Shown here piece by piece: positions 9,322-19,649 of a DNA stretch of 64,000 nt. Source of the stretch: Bacteroidales bacterium (GTDB lineage: Bacteria > Bacteroidota > Bacteroidia > Bacteroidales > JAIOZK01); the NCBI GenBank assembly GCA_021738625.1, contig JAIPBS010000006.1, positions 80,944 to 144,943 on the forward strand, in the 5' to 3' direction. Position 1 is the stretch's first letter. Each line of letters opens with the position of its first letter. The notes below the pieces were generated by a model. It searched no databases, was not told where the DNA came from, and was given only the letters and a program-made list of their open reading frames with translations. Position numbers and translations under genes: made by a program.

Positions 9322-10239
9322 ATGAAAAAAACACTTTTATTTTTTGTGCTGGCAGCTATCATTGTTGTCGGCTGCAATCAACCTGCTGAAAAAGAAACTG
9401 CAAACGAACAGGATAGCTTTACGGTAGCCTTCCTGACGGATATCCATGTGCAACCCGAAAAGAACGCAATAGAAGGCTTTAACAAGGCCATCGCGAAAGT
9501 GAACGAACTGAAGCCCGACCTGGTGATCACAGGGGGCGACCTGGTGATGGATGTGCTGGGCACAGGCTACGACCGGGCCGACTCGCTTTACAATATTTAC
9601 GATTCCCTGCAGGCAAAGTTTGAGATACCGATTTACAACACCCTTGGCAACCATGAAGTGTTCGGATTGTATAAAGAAAGCGGCATCGATACCGTCCATC
9701 CGTTTTACGGCAAAAAACTTTACGAAGAAAGGATAGGGCCAAGGTATTATTCATTCGACCACAAGGGCTGGCACTTTATGATCCTGGACGGCATCGGTTA
9801 TACCTCCGAAAGAAGATATATCGGCTATGTGGATGAAAAACAAATGAACTGGATCAAAGAAGACCTGGCAAAAGTGGACCAGGACACACCCATTGCCATC
9901 AGCGTTCATATCCCTTTCATCAATGCCGGCATACAGTATTACTACGGCTCCCTGGAAGAAAACGACGCCAGCGCTGTGATCACCAATGCCAAAGAAGTGT
10001 TGGAGCTATTCGGCAACCACAATCTGAAGCTGGCTTTACAAGGACATCTGCACTGGCTGGAAGACATTTATATCGACAACACCCATTTCATCATCGGCGG
10101 GGCCGTTGCCAGCAACTGGTGGTCGGGCAAGCGGCACGGTATGGAAGAAGGCTTTCTGCTGTTGGACTTCACAGAGGATGACTTCAACTGGGAATACGTG
10201 GATTACGGCTGGGAGGTCCCCGAAAAGACGGCGGAATAG
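9322..10239 (+). CDS. Calcineurin-like metallophosphoesterase lipoprotein
   Basis: A 305-residue exported phosphoesterase. A lipoprotein signal peptide ends at the lipobox VVGC (Cys about 18). The dinuclear-metal motifs are all present: D-x-H (FLTDIHV, about 40), GGDL (about 72), GNHE (about 112), H-x-x (SVHIPF, about 197) and GHLHWLE (about 240). Substrate cannot be told; related lipoproteins act on nucleotides or phosphodiesters in the periplasm. It precedes a coiled-coil membrane protein by 50 bases, and a TAACTTTG -7 element at 10272-10279 suggests that gene has its own promoter. Confidence 0.88.
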   Translation: MKKTLLFFVLAAIIVVGCNQPAEKETANEQDSFTVAFLTDIHVQPEKNAIEGFNKAIAKVNELKPDLVITGGDLVMDVLGTGYDRADSLYNIYDSLQAKFEIPIYNTLGNHEVFGLYKESGIDTVHPFYGKKLYEERIGPRYYSFDHKGWHFMILDGIGYTSERRYIGYVDEKQMNWIKEDLAKVDQDTPIAISVHIPFINAGIQYYYGSLEENDASAVITNAKEVLELFGNHNLKLALQGHLHWLEDIYIDNTHFIIGGAVASNWWSGKRHGMEEGFLLLDFTEDDFNWEYVDYGWEVPEKTAE

Positions 10240-10289
10240 TCCTTCCCGCATCCTCATGCGCAATTATTTATTAACTTTGGATTGCGTAT

Positions 10290-10985
10290 ATGAGGAAAGC
10301 CGGTATTTATATGATTTTGCTGTGCCTGCTCGCCGGCCTGGCCCGGGGGCAGCAGGCCGATTCATTGCTCCTGCTGCAACGCTACAGACAGTATGGCGCC
10401 TGGCTGAAGATGCAGGACAGCATGACCCTTAACAGCCCCCAAAACCTCAGTATGCTGCACGATATGCTGCAAAGCATTGTGGAGATTGATAACCAATTGC
10501 TTAAACTGAATCCCGAAGCCCTGAATCGCCTGCAAAAAGAAATGCCTTTATACGGGCAAAGCAGCCCCAAATCGGAAAAACACCAAAACGAAAGCCAACT
10601 GTTGAAACAACAACTGGCTGCGCTTGAAAAACACAACAACCGCCTCACCGTTGTGATCATCGCGTTGGGCGTAGCGTTTATCCTGGGGATGATCCTTTTG
10701 CTGAACCGCATCAATATACTGCAAAGGAAAAAAGGCCGCATACAGGAATTGCAGGAAAAGCTGCAAGTGCAAATCGAAGCCTACGACGAAATGAACCAAA
10801 GCTATGAAGAATCCCTGCAAAAACACGAAAAGCTGCTGGCCAAAATACGGACCCTCGAACAACAACTCGCCAGCGCCTCCGATCACATAGAAGATATGGG
10901 CAAAGCCCTTTATGAAGAAAAAGAAGAAAGAAGCGAGATTGAGAAAGAACTGAAACGGCTATTGGGGGAGTTGGGGGAGGTGTAA
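10290..10985 (+). CDS. Coiled-coil single-span membrane protein
   Basis: A 231-residue protein with a signal peptide (cleavage near LARGQ), a periplasmic part of about 90 residues, one transmembrane helix (about residues 112-133, rich in V/I/L/G) and a long Glu/Lys/Gln-rich coiled coil (about 140-230) that would lie in the cytoplasm. I do not recognise a family; the architecture resembles a scaffold or signalling adaptor. A -7 element TAACTTTG at 10272-10279 gives a very short leader. The C-terminus ends in ELGEV. Confidence 0.7.
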   Translation: MRKAGIYMILLCLLAGLARGQQADSLLLLQRYRQYGAWLKMQDSMTLNSPQNLSMLHDMLQSIVEIDNQLLKLNPEALNRLQKEMPLYGQSSPKSEKHQNESQLLKQQLAALEKHNNRLTVVIIALGVAFILGMILLLNRINILQRKKGRIQELQEKLQVQIEAYDEMNQSYEESLQKHEKLLAKIRTLEQQLASASDHIEDMGKALYEEKEERSEIEKELKRLLGELGEV

Positions 10986-11001
10986 ACTTGGTTGTTCAAT
11001 A

Positions 11002-12702
11002 TCATTGGTTTACTTTTTCAAATAATAGATTTTTTGCTCTTGGATTGTTTATTGACAGGCTTATAAATGTTTCATTTTCTTCTAAAAATGAAATCGACTG
11101 GATTAAGCCAGAATTACTTGTAAAAGTGAAATCTTCTGAATGTTGAAGAATTATGTCATTCGGAAATACGGGACTTTGGATTTTCAATTCATCGTTTACA
11201 TATCTGATTTCATATTTAACATTAAGTTCCTTCGAATAATAAGTTCCGGTTAAACTGGCGTAATTAATATTTGTCTCTTTTTTGCTTTCTTCAACTTTTA
11301 ATGCTAAGTAACTTTTGCCGTTTTGGTGAAGCGCTTGGCTATTGACCTTGCCATTTCTTAAATGAAAAACAAATTCAGCCTCCGCTTCTTTTACAAAAAA
11401 TACTGAATCTGATTTAGCAAATAATTTAAAGTCCTTATTATACATGTTTAAAAAATACGCATCACCATCTTTGAAAAAAGTCAAATAGCAATCTTTATCA
11501 TCCACCTGTTGGTATTTGCCGGCACATAAAGTGAAAAATTCATCGTTTATTTCTTGTTCAACCAACTCAATTCCTTTTGAATTTTCCTTTTTTGCATTAC
11601 CGAATAATATATCAAAAAGATCATTCATCATTTTTTGAGGGTATAATGTTCCGTCATTACTTAAAATAGCCACGCCAACATTTTCTTCAGGGAAAAAGGC
11701 TGTTGCTGATCTGAAGCCTCCCCATGCTCCATCATGAACATAAGCTGTCTTGCTTTTTATTTCAGTTATGTTTAAACCATAGCCATAATCTATGGTTTTG
11801 CTATTGTTTAAGTTACCTTTTTGAGTTGTTTTATTGAAAGCACCATTTCCACCCAGGGTCTTGCTGCTGAAGTTTATCAACCACTTTGACATATCAGAGG
11901 TGTTGCTCATAAGCGAACTGGAACCAGGGGCGCTGAGATTATTAGAAAAAGGAAGGTAATTATTTCCATGATAAATATAAGAATCAGCTATTACGTATTC
12001 TTCTGAATTATTGTTTTCAACAAAATAAGTATTCACCATTTCTAAAGGAGCAAAGATGTTATCATGTGTCCAACTTTCAAATGTTGTATCCGTAACGACT
12101 TCAACTATTTTTGCCAAAAGATTGTAATTGGAATTACTATAGGAAAATTCAGTGCCCGGAGTAAAATTCAAACCCTCTTGGGTTTTAAGCATTTCATAAA
12201 TATCATCCAATGAAAGTGATTCTTCGGGCTGCCATCCTTTCAACGCAAACAGCACAGGCCAGTCTCTAATACCAGAGGTGTGACGAACAAGTTGATATAT
12301 TGTAATATCATTCATAGCCTCGGGCAAATCAGGTAGATATTTAATGATTTTATCATTTATATTAAGCTCACCTTTTTCTTCCAAAAGAGCGATTGCCATT
12401 CCTGTAAATTGTTTGCTTGCAGAGGCGATATCAAAAATTGTGCTTACAGTTATTGGCGATTTTTCGTTTAAATTGGCAGAACCAAAATTCCCTGTATAAT
12501 AGATAAAATCCTTCTTCGTAATTATTACCGACAATCCGGGTTTATCACCTTCATTTAAAGTTTCTGATTTATTAAAAACCTGTTGTTCAAAGTACGAATC
12601 CAATTGTGATTGCAATTCTTTTTCCGGTGTCGGCTTGCACTGGATAAGACAAGTAATTACCATTAATCCTAATACAAGTGTTCCAATTTGTCTCTGTTTC
12701 AT
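11002..12702 (-). CDS. Beta-lactamase-family serine hydrolase lipoprotein
   Basis: A 566-residue exported protein of the class C beta-lactamase/penicillin-binding family. The N-terminal lipobox is CLIQC. The catalytic motifs are in place: S-x-x-K (SASK, near residue 95), Y-S-N (near 175) and H-D-G (near 320). The extra C-terminal domain (about 390-560) is beta-rich, as in peptidase or esterase members of this family, so hydrolysis of a D-amino-acid peptide or ester is as likely as antibiotic resistance. The gene overlaps the upstream acetyltransferase by 4 bases (ATGA), so the two are coupled. The region is visibly more AT-rich than its neighbours, suggesting acquisition. Confidence 0.87.
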   Translation of the reverse strand: MKQRQIGTLVLGLMVITCLIQCKPTPEKELQSQLDSYFEQQVFNKSETLNEGDKPGLSVIITKKDFIYYTGNFGSANLNEKSPITVSTIFDIASASKQFTGMAIALLEEKGELNINDKIIKYLPDLPEAMNDITIYQLVRHTSGIRDWPVLFALKGWQPEESLSLDDIYEMLKTQEGLNFTPGTEFSYSNSNYNLLAKIVEVVTDTTFESWTHDNIFAPLEMVNTYFVENNNSEEYVIADSYIYHGNNYLPFSNNLSAPGSSSLMSNTSDMSKWLINFSSKTLGGNGAFNKTTQKGNLNNSKTIDYGYGLNITEIKSKTAYVHDGAWGGFRSATAFFPEENVGVAILSNDGTLYPQKMMNDLFDILFGNAKKENSKGIELVEQEINDEFFTLCAGKYQQVDDKDCYLTFFKDGDAYFLNMYNKDFKLFAKSDSVFFVKEAEAEFVFHLRNGKVNSQALHQNGKSYLALKVEESKKETNINYASLTGTYYSKELNVKYEIRYVNDELKIQSPVFPNDIILQHSEDFTFTSNSGLIQSISFLEENETFISLSINNPRAKNLLFEKVNQ

Positions 12703-13052
12703 CTTGATTTTTTTTCAAAACCGTAACTTTCATAAAATGACAATATTGTCGGAGTTTCATCTGTTCCAACAAGCATTGTTTTATAGTTGTTTTTGTAATA
12801 ATCTGAGATAAAACTTATTAGAGCTTTAGCATATCCTTTGCCTTGATATTTTTTATATGTTGCTATGTTCTTCAATTCGCAGGTTTCCTTATCTATCTCT
12901 ACAACAACACAAATAGTTTTCAAGTCATCATCGTATAGTGCAAACATATCGCCACTTTCCAGATATCTGTCGATCATATCCTCTTGCTCGTCTGCTAATA
13001 GCAATAAATCAAGGTATTGTTTCTTGTTACTGGTAATTTTTTCTATTCGCAA
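12699..13052 (-). CDS. GNAT-family N-acetyltransferase
   Basis: A 117-residue acetyltransferase. The acetyl-CoA motif A is clear ([18 protein letters not shown], about residues 70-87), as is the following beta-strand with [11 protein letters not shown] and the closing FYESYGF. It is shorter than typical GNATs (about 150), but the core fold elements are there. Substrate unknown. Its stop overlaps the start of the beta-lactamase-like gene, and the AT-rich composition is shared, so the two probably came in together. Confidence 0.85.
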   Translation of the reverse strand: MRIEKITSNKKQYLDLLLLADEQEDMIDRYLESGDMFALYDDDLKTICVVVEIDKETCELKNIATYKKYQGKGYAKALISFISDYYKNNYKTMLVGTDETPTILSFYESYGFEKKSR

Positions 13053-13265
13053 ACTTTTTAAAAACTTTAAAAGTACAAATGTTTTTCATTCGGCAAAGTT
13101 CTATACAAACAAATTTCCCTACCTCCTGTAAATGTCGGGATGAATGAACCGTCTCGCCTAAGGCGGGATGGTCCCCCTTCATTTTCATTTTGGAGGATAA
13201 ATGTGAGAAGTGCACCGGTGGGGCTTATTGGCTCACCAACAGACTAATCGATTGGGGGGTAGATT

Positions 13266-13688
13266 TTACTTCGCTTTTAAGCTGTTTAAATATTCATCTG
13301 GTGATAAAACAGGAATATCAGATTCTTTAAAATCTTTACCATTTCGGGTAATCAATATTTTGCAATCTCTGTTAATTGCACAATAATATTGTAATGAATC
13401 CTCAAAGTCGGAAAATCCGGAGGATAATCCTTTGTCAACAACCTTTTCCGTTAAATCCGATGTTTCTGCAATTACCTTGAATTTGCGTATTTTCTCTTTA
13501 ACCTGTTCCTTATCTTCAAATCTTGAAAGTACGTAATATACCGTTGAGTAGGTTAAAGCAGAAACAACCAGATGTATTTTCCCTTTATCCGCAAGCGTCG
13601 CAATCTTAGCGGCAGAATCATAAAATGGTTCTCTTTCTCCAAGCAAATCAAGCACTACATTTGTATCAAGAAATAATTTATCTTTCAT
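13266..13688 (-). CDS. PIN-domain ribonuclease toxin (VapC-like)
   Basis: A 140-residue PIN domain. The first acidic motif is LFLDTNVVLDLL (Asp about 6) and the later SDFEDSLQY supplies the third metal-binding acidics, followed by ILITRNGKDF. Known family members cleave tRNA or rRNA when unopposed. The start overlaps the stop of the upstream antitoxin gene by 4 bases (ATGA), the normal coupling in type II toxin-antitoxin operons. Target and activity are not predictable from sequence. Confidence 0.88.
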   Translation of the reverse strand: MKDKLFLDTNVVLDLLGEREPFYDSAAKIATLADKGKIHLVVSALTYSTVYYVLSRFEDKEQVKEKIRKFKVIAETSDLTEKVVDKGLSSGFSDFEDSLQYYCAINRDCKILITRNGKDFKESDIPVLSPDEYLNSLKAK

Positions 13689-13942
13689 TTGTATTTTTCT
13701 GCCAGGTAATCACCATATTCTTTTTTGTAATCGAAATCAGCCGGAAGTTTCACACCAGTCTGCATGCTCTTGACAAATGATGATATCTCAAGATCATTAT
13801 CAGCTTGCCGGTTTTCTTTTTCAATTAATGTTTTAAGATAAGACTCAATCAAACGCGAGAGACTCCTTTTATGTGATGATGCATATTCTTTGGCCTTATC
13901 AATCACATGTTTATCCAGTTTCAATGTCAATTTTGCATCCAT
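13685..13942 (-). CDS. Antitoxin of the PIN toxin (DUF6364-like)
   Basis: An 85-residue partner of the PIN gene. Residues 1-45 (KLTLKLDKHVIDKAKEYA...SLSRLIESYLK) have the beta-helix-helix pattern of ribbon-helix-helix DNA-binding antitoxins. The C-terminal half (LPADFDYKKEYGDYLAEKY) is the typical toxin-wrapping tail. It should bind and autoregulate the operon promoter. The family name is from memory of similar pairs; the pairing itself is clear from the 4-base overlap. Confidence 0.8.
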   Translation of the reverse strand: MDAKLTLKLDKHVIDKAKEYASSHKRSLSRLIESYLKTLIEKENRQADNDLEISSFVKSMQTGVKLPADFDYKKEYGDYLAEKYK

Positions 13943-14031
13943 ATCTTAATGTTTTAATACGTACAAATATACAAAATCAATCCGTATTTAGCAAACCGGA
14001 ATTTCAATTTTCAATTTTCAACTTTCTTCCC

Positions 14032-15417
14032 TCACTCCAGCCCGAATTTTTTCATTCTCCTGTCGAGCGATTGCCAGGTGATGCCGAGCAATTCGGCTGC
14101 CCTGGACTTATTGTTGCCGGTTTCTTTGAGCGCTTTGTTGATAAGTCTTTTCTCGGCTTCTTCCAGGTTAAATCCCTGAAAATCCTCTTTTGGTGTGTCT
14201 TTAGATACAGTGCCGGGTCGCTGGCTGGTGATCAGCTGGAAGTGTTGGGTGCGCAACTTGTTACCTTCGCAAACGATAAGCGCACGTTCGATGATATTCC
14301 TCAGCTCGCGTATGTTGCCCGGGTAATCGTAGGCCATCATATAATCATAAATGCCCTGATCAGGTTTTTGCAATGGCTTACCCATTTTGCGTGAAAAGGT
14401 TTCGAGAAAATGATCGAGTAGCACGGGGATGTCTTCCTTACGTTGGCGCAGGGGGGGGATGTGAATGATAAAGGAGCTGAGCCGGTGGTAAAGGTCGAGG
14501 CGGAATTTGTTTTCGTTGCTGAACTTTTCCAGGTTGCGATTGGAGGCGGCGATCACCCGCACATCCACATCGGTCAACTGGTGGGTTCCCACCTTGCTCA
14601 CCTTTTTCTCTTCCAGCACGCGCAGCAGCTTGGCCTGCTGGCTCATGGGCATATCGCTGATCTCGTCCAGGAAAAGGGTGCCCTTGTTGGCGATCTCGAA
14701 CCAGCCGGCTTTTTCTTCGGAGGCGCCGGTGAAAGCGCCTTTCTTATGTCCGAAAAATTCACTTTCGAACAGGCTCTCGGGCACGGCCGAGCAGTTGACC
14801 GAATGGAAATACTGCTTATGCCGTCGGCTCAGGTAATGTATGCCACGCGCCACCAGTTCCTTGCCGGTGCCGCTCTCGCCTGTGATCAAAATGGAAGTGT
14901 CGTCGGTTTTGGCCACCATCGACATCAGCTCCATCACCTGGTTGATGGCTTTGCTTTTGCCGATGAGCTGATGCCCGATGTTTTCTTTCAGGTCTTTGCA
15001 AACCAGTGAGAAATTTTGTTCTACTTCCTTGATTTTTTTTTGAAGCCTGATGTATCGTTTGGTTCGTTCGATGGAGCCGTTGATCTCGAACAGCCTGAAA
15101 GGTTTCTGGAAGAAATCGGCGGCACCCAAACGCATGGCTTCGATCACGCTGTTCATGTCGCCATGCCCCGAGATCATGATCACTTCCAACTCGGTATGTT
15201 TTTCTTTCAGTTTTTTCAATACCTGCAAACCGTCCATCTCGGGCAGCTTGATGTCGAGGATCACAATGTCGACATGTTTTTCTTCTGCAATTTCGAATGC
15301 CTCAGAGGGCCTGGCGGCTATATAAATCCTGTAATCCTTTCTGCTAAGGAACTCCTCTATCTCATTTCTCACACGTGGCTCGTCGTCCAGCACCAGTATG
15401 TTTAGGCATTCATTCAT
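14032..15417 (-). CDS. Sigma-54-dependent response regulator (NtrC family)
   Basis: A 461-residue transcription activator. It has a receiver domain (about 1-120, phospho-acceptor Asp in VILDIKLPEMDG), an AAA+ domain (about 150-380) with GESGTGKE Walker A and the sigma-54-contacting GAFTGA loop, and a Fis-type helix-turn-helix (RAAELLGITWQSLDRRMKK) at the C-terminus. It should drive RpoN promoters when phosphorylated. Its start overlaps the end of the upstream hybrid kinase by 4 bases, so that kinase is its probable phosphodonor. Targets are not visible in the window. Confidence 0.94.
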   Translation of the reverse strand: MNECLNILVLDDEPRVRNEIEEFLSRKDYRIYIAARPSEAFEIAEEKHVDIVILDIKLPEMDGLQVLKKLKEKHTELEVIMISGHGDMNSVIEAMRLGAADFFQKPFRLFEINGSIERTKRYIRLQKKIKEVEQNFSLVCKDLKENIGHQLIGKSKAINQVMELMSMVAKTDDTSILITGESGTGKELVARGIHYLSRRHKQYFHSVNCSAVPESLFESEFFGHKKGAFTGASEEKAGWFEIANKGTLFLDEISDMPMSQQAKLLRVLEEKKVSKVGTHQLTDVDVRVIAASNRNLEKFSNENKFRLDLYHRLSSFIIHIPPLRQRKEDIPVLLDHFLETFSRKMGKPLQKPDQGIYDYMMAYDYPGNIRELRNIIERALIVCEGNKLRTQHFQLITSQRPGTVSKDTPKEDFQGFNLEEAEKRLINKALKETGNNKSRAAELLGITWQSLDRRMKKFGLE

Positions 15418-17642
15418 GCTTGTTTGCTGTATTTTTTCAGTTTTATTCTCATCCTCGTGTATTCCTTCTCCATGCTTTCCACGCTGATATCACCTTTCAT
15501 TTCCTTGATGATCCCATAAGAAATGGACAATCCCAGGCCCGTGCCGCTTTCGTCGTTCTTGGTAGTGAAAAAGGGATCGAATATATTCATTTGTTTGTTT
15601 TTTGGGATGCCCGTTCCATTGTCCTCCACCAGGATCTCCACATCGTCTTGGTTGCTGCGGGTGGATATGCCGATGGATTTTACGTAGCCGTCCTTTTGCT
15701 GGCTCATTTTCTCATCAACCGCATATTTGGCGTTTGATAGCAGGTTGAGGATCACCTGTTCCAGTTTGAATTTGTTCCCAAAGCTAACAACTTCCTGGTC
15801 CAGATCGACCTTCATTTCAATATTGTGGTTTTTATATTGGGTGGTTACCATGGAAAGGGCATTCCCGATCACCTCGTTCACATCCACTTTATCGAATTCG
15901 GCGATGTCCTGGTCTTTGGAAAAGATACGTACATGGTTTATAATCTTCTTGATCCGTTCGATGTCTCCGAAGATGATCCTGAACTTTTCGCGCATATAGT
16001 TTTCCGTGATCTTATCTTTGCTCAATTTATCGAGCATATTGTCCATGCCCATGGTGATGCCCCCCAGCGGCTGGTTGATCTCGTGCGCAATGCCGGCTGC
16101 CAGTTCTCCCAGCGATTCGAGCTTGGATTTTTGGATGAGCATTTGCTGCTGTTGTTCTATTTTTTCCAGTTCTTCCTGCACTCTTTGTTCGAGATGCTTG
16201 TTGAGTCTTTCCAGCTCTTTTGCCGTTTCTTTCCTGTTGGTGATATCGGTGAGAAAAGTCAGCACGGCGGGCTTGTCTTCCCAACTGATCACGGTTGATT
16301 TGATTTCGATCCACCGGAGATTCTCTGATTTGTCGATGATCATCACATCATATCTTTCGGGTACCGGTTCGCCAGCCAAACGTCGCTTGTGGTTAAAGGT
16401 CACCAGGTCAACATAATCGGGATGAAGGAATTCGGAAAAGGGCCTGTCGATACATTCCTTGGGCAGGTATCCTGTCATTTCGTATAATTTGGGATTGATG
16501 AATTTAACAATCCCGTCTATGGTCAGCATGATGCCATCGTTGGCATTCTCGAAGATCTGCCTGTATTTTTCTTCGCTTTCGCGCAACATCATCTCGGCCG
16601 TTTTCCGCTCGTTGATCTCCTTTTTCAGATCTCTGGTTCGGTTTTCCACACGCAGTTCCAGCTCGTTGTTCAGGCTGAGCAATTCTTCTTCCACCTTTTT
16701 CCTGTGGATAGCGGCTCCGAAAATATCCGCTGCTGCCGATAACGCATTGAGCTCGGTGGTGGTCCAGGTTCGTTCCGTACTGCAATTGTCCAGTCCGATG
16801 AAGCCCCACCAACTGTTATCAGAAATAACCGGCACAATGGCGATTGAAATAATTTCCTGTTCCGACAATACTTCCTGTTCAGATTTTGGGAAGTCGCGAA
16901 TCAGGCCGCTAATGGGTTTTCCCTGCGGCAAAGTTGCCTTCCAACGGTTGAATCCGAAATTATATGGAAAACTTTTAAGGTTCGGATTTCCGGATTGGGC
17001 AGGGATGTTGTCGGCCGTCCATTCAAAACGCTGGCTGCACAATAGTTCCCCTGTTTCGCTTTTGTGATTTTCAAAGATGTATACCCGGCTTGCAGCGGTG
17101 GCATCTCCAAGTTTTTGGAGCACCAGGGGGATGCTTTTTTCACCGAAGTTGTGCTGCAGAAATTGTTCTGAGGCATAGCTTACCGCTTTCAGGATGGCCT
17201 CGCTGCGTTTAAGCGCTTCCTCTGCCTGTCGCCTCTTTTCCTTTTGCTCGCTAACTTTTCGTTCGAGCAACACTTCATTGGTGAGGTTTTCGATTACGGT
17301 AAACAGGCTCTTGTTCTCAACGGGCTTCAGCAGAAAGCTTTTGACCCCGCTTTCGATGGCCTGCATGAAATATTGCGTTTGCCCATAAGCCGACATGATG
17401 ATGATCCGGGCATTGGGGTCAAAACGCTTGATGCGCTTCGACATTTCAAGCCCGTTCATCACTGGCATTTTTATATCAGTCAGGACAATGTTGGGCCGGT
17501 GCTGCTCATAAAGCGCAAGCCCTTCCTCACCGTTTTCTGCCACATAAATTTCGCTGATCCTTTTGGAAAGGATCTTCTGGTATACGTTGCGCAGGATCTT
17601 TTCATCTTCTACATACAACAGTGAAATGTTAATTTTATTCAT
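15414..17642 (-). CDS. Receiver-GAF-PAS hybrid histidine kinase
   Basis: A soluble sensor kinase (742 residues from the ATG at 17642; an upstream ATG at 17672 would add ten). Domains in order: receiver (about 5-120, Asp in [13 protein letters not shown]), a coiled segment, GAF (about 160-320), a second coiled linker, PAS (about 365-480, [14 protein letters not shown]), HisKA with the phospho-acceptor H in [12 protein letters not shown] (near 530), and HATPase ([26 protein letters not shown]). The N-terminal receiver means it probably takes input from another kinase before feeding the NtrC-type regulator directly downstream. No transmembrane segment is seen. Confidence 0.92.
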   Translation of the reverse strand: MNKINISLLYVEDEKILRNVYQKILSKRISEIYVAENGEEGLALYEQHRPNIVLTDIKMPVMNGLEMSKRIKRFDPNARIIIMSAYGQTQYFMQAIESGVKSFLLKPVENKSLFTVIENLTNEVLLERKVSEQKEKRRQAEEALKRSEAILKAVSYASEQFLQHNFGEKSIPLVLQKLGDATAASRVYIFENHKSETGELLCSQRFEWTADNIPAQSGNPNLKSFPYNFGFNRWKATLPQGKPISGLIRDFPKSEQEVLSEQEIISIAIVPVISDNSWWGFIGLDNCSTERTWTTTELNALSAAADIFGAAIHRKKVEEELLSLNNELELRVENRTRDLKKEINERKTAEMMLRESEEKYRQIFENANDGIMLTIDGIVKFINPKLYEMTGYLPKECIDRPFSEFLHPDYVDLVTFNHKRRLAGEPVPERYDVMIIDKSENLRWIEIKSTVISWEDKPAVLTFLTDITNRKETAKELERLNKHLEQRVQEELEKIEQQQQMLIQKSKLESLGELAAGIAHEINQPLGGITMGMDNMLDKLSKDKITENYMREKFRIIFGDIERIKKIINHVRIFSKDQDIAEFDKVDVNEVIGNALSMVTTQYKNHNIEMKVDLDQEVVSFGNKFKLEQVILNLLSNAKYAVDEKMSQQKDGYVKSIGISTRSNQDDVEILVEDNGTGIPKNKQMNIFDPFFTTKNDESGTGLGLSISYGIIKEMKGDISVESMEKEYTRMRIKLKKYSKQA

Positions 17643-17693
17643 GGCAGTGTGGAATGCGTTTGTTCCAAACAAATTTAAAAATATTCTGCAGTA

Positions 17694-18959
17694 TCAGTGT
17701 TCTTTAAATGCTTTTTCACCCGCATAAATATGTGTTTTAAGTTTATTTGATGCAGGTGGTATGGGGCACGAATACTTTTCGTTATAGGCGCAATAAGGAT
17801 TGTAGCAAAGATTGAAATCCAGGATCGTGCTGTCGCTTTCGGGTATTGAATAATTCAAATATCTTCCGCCGCCATAGGTTTCATTGCCATTTGTGAGATC
17901 ACGAAAAGGGATGAAAAGGTAATCCTCATGGCCCGCCTCCGTGAGTAGACTCATATTTTGATAGGCGTTGAGACTGAAAGTGTCTCCTTTGATCAAAAAG
18001 CTGAGCCTCCCATATTTTCTATACTCAGGCTGACGTGTCGTGTTGGTCTTCATTTTAAAAATTCCACCGGAGGTATCCGCTTCAAATTTTGCTTTTACGC
18101 GATAATCAGGATCAGGGGGGAAGTAATTCAAACCGCTAAATGATTTTATTTGCTTATCTGTTAGGGGAGAGGTGGCGGGATTTTTAAATTCATAAAAGGA
18201 TTCAAAGCGAATATCTTCAATGCTATCGGTATAGGCTGCCTGCTGTTGCCGTTTAAGCTCTGCTTTCTTATCGGGCCAGAAAAAAAGCTTTACGTACAAA
18301 TACGCCAGGAATTCATTCATCACGGTTCTAAATCCGCGGCTGCCGGAGTACCAGCGTTCGTAATCGTAGCTTTTATCGGTTCCGGCGATCACACCGGTTT
18401 TAATGCCCGGGGAGAGGGCTATAGAAAAGAGCAGTTGGCTTCTTCGAGCATGACAACCCAAAGTAAAAATATCCAGCTCTTCGATTTCTGGCATATGTTC
18501 CTTCAGGTAATTGTCGACAGCCAATGCCGTGTGATAAGTGCGGTCTCTCATGATGTTGCGCGGAATACTGATCGAAACAACGCCTGAGGTGTCAAAACCC
18601 AATTTGCCCATGGTAGCCAGGGCGATGTCGGCATAGGTTTTATATTCGGCCACATAGTATCCTTTCTCGATGGGTAAGCCTGTGACGATTAGCTGGTCGT
18701 AGTCGTATTTATAATAGAGGTCCATCATTTCACGCAGGGTGTAATCGGGCAGCCAGCCTTCCAGAACAAGCACAGAGCTGTGATGAGGGTTGTTTTTGCA
18801 AAGAAAATTGTTGAGGTTTGTCAACAGCAGCCAGAGCAGGGCTGCAACAAAAATTAATAAAAGAAGCCTGCCGGTGAATGTCAGCTGTCGTTTATTGGTT
18901 CGCCTGCTGAGCCGAAGTTTCATGTGGAGTTTTCCGGCTAATTTATAAAAATATTTCAT
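17694..18959 (-). CDS. YdcF/SanA-like (DUF218) domain fused to DUF1684
   Basis: A 421-residue membrane-anchored protein. After one transmembrane helix (about 29-48) comes an ElyC/SanA/YdcF-like region (about 58-230; VLVLEGWLPDYT..., LIVTG, RTYHTALAV), usually linked to cell-envelope precursor handling. The C-terminal part (about 275-415) is a DUF1684 domain, recognised by FIPFRDLTNG-ETYGGGRYL, the LDFNLCYNPYCAYN stretch, CPIPP and a closing GEKAF. I know these two domains as separate proteins, so the fusion is unusual. It is transcribed toward the kinase gene on the same strand with a 51-base gap. Confidence 0.8.
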   Translation of the reverse strand: MKYFYKLAGKLHMKLRLSRRTNKRQLTFTGRLLLLIFVAALLWLLLTNLNNFLCKNNPHHSSVLVLEGWLPDYTLREMMDLYYKYDYDQLIVTGLPIEKGYYVAEYKTYADIALATMGKLGFDTSGVVSISIPRNIMRDRTYHTALAVDNYLKEHMPEIEELDIFTLGCHARRSQLLFSIALSPGIKTGVIAGTDKSYDYERWYSGSRGFRTVMNEFLAYLYVKLFFWPDKKAELKRQQQAAYTDSIEDIRFESFYEFKNPATSPLTDKQIKSFSGLNYFPPDPDYRVKAKFEADTSGGIFKMKTNTTRQPEYRKYGRLSFLIKGDTFSLNAYQNMSLLTEAGHEDYLFIPFRDLTNGNETYGGGRYLNYSIPESDSTILDFNLCYNPYCAYNEKYSCPIPPASNKLKTHIYAGEKAFKEH

Positions 18960-19005
18960 AAACGAACATCGGGGGTATCTTGTTTGTTATGGAATATAAA
19001 GCAAT

Positions 19006-19647
19006 ATGAGTAAGATCAAGCTTATCGATATAAGAAGGGAATACAAAGGCGGTGTGCTGAGTGAGAAGAGCGTGGCCGAAAGTCCTTTTGAGCAATTCGG
19101 GACCTGGATGCAGGAAGCCATGGATTCTGACATATTCGATCCGGGGGCAATGGTTTTGGCCACAAGCGGAATTGACTTGAAGCCCTCCGCAAGAGTAGTT
19201 TTGCTGAAGGATTTCAGTGTGGAAGGTTTTGTGTTTTATACCCATTATAATAGCAAGAAGGGATTGCAACTGGAGCAGAATCCACAGGCAAGCTGTTTGT
19301 TTTTCTGGCCGGAACTCGATCGGCAGATCAAACTGGAAGGGAAGGTAACGAAAACAAATGAAAGGGAAAGCCGCAAATACTTCAGCTCGAGGCCTGAGGG
19401 CAGCCGGATCGCTGCTTCCATTTCACCTCAGAGCAAGGCAATTCCCGGCAGAGCCTTTCTCGAAGAAAAATTCGATGAAATGCTTGAGCGCAGGGTAGAG
19501 GTTGAAAAACCTCATGATTGGGGCGGCTATATCTTAAAGCCCGATTTGTTTGAATTTTGGCAGGGCCGCGAAAACCGTCTCCACGACCGGATACAGTACA
19601 TGCTTGCAGATACCGGAAAATGGAAAGTTGTTCGTTTGGCACCTTGA
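19006..19647 (+). CDS. pdxH: Pyridoxamine 5'-phosphate oxidase
   Basis: FMN-dependent enzyme oxidising pyridoxamine- or pyridoxine-5'-phosphate to pyridoxal-5'-phosphate. The 213 residues show the family order: MVLATSG...PSARVVLLKDF (FMN contacts, about 48-70), FYTHYNSKKG (about 76-85), FFWPELDRQI and the closing FWQGRENRLHDR, the conserved C-terminal substrate/FMN motif. Length is standard. It is divergent from the DUF218/DUF1684 gene, with starts about 46 bases apart, and convergent with the DUF302 gene. Confidence 0.96.
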   Translation: MSKIKLIDIRREYKGGVLSEKSVAESPFEQFGTWMQEAMDSDIFDPGAMVLATSGIDLKPSARVVLLKDFSVEGFVFYTHYNSKKGLQLEQNPQASCLFFWPELDRQIKLEGKVTKTNERESRKYFSSRPEGSRIAASISPQSKAIPGRAFLEEKFDEMLERRVEVEKPHDWGGYILKPDLFEFWQGRENRLHDRIQYMLADTGKWKVVRLAP

Positions 19648-19649
19648 GC

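Noticed and set aside
14443..15009. Plus-strand open frame of 188 codons
   Set aside because: Shadow of the sigma-54 activator; composition and motifs support only the minus strand.
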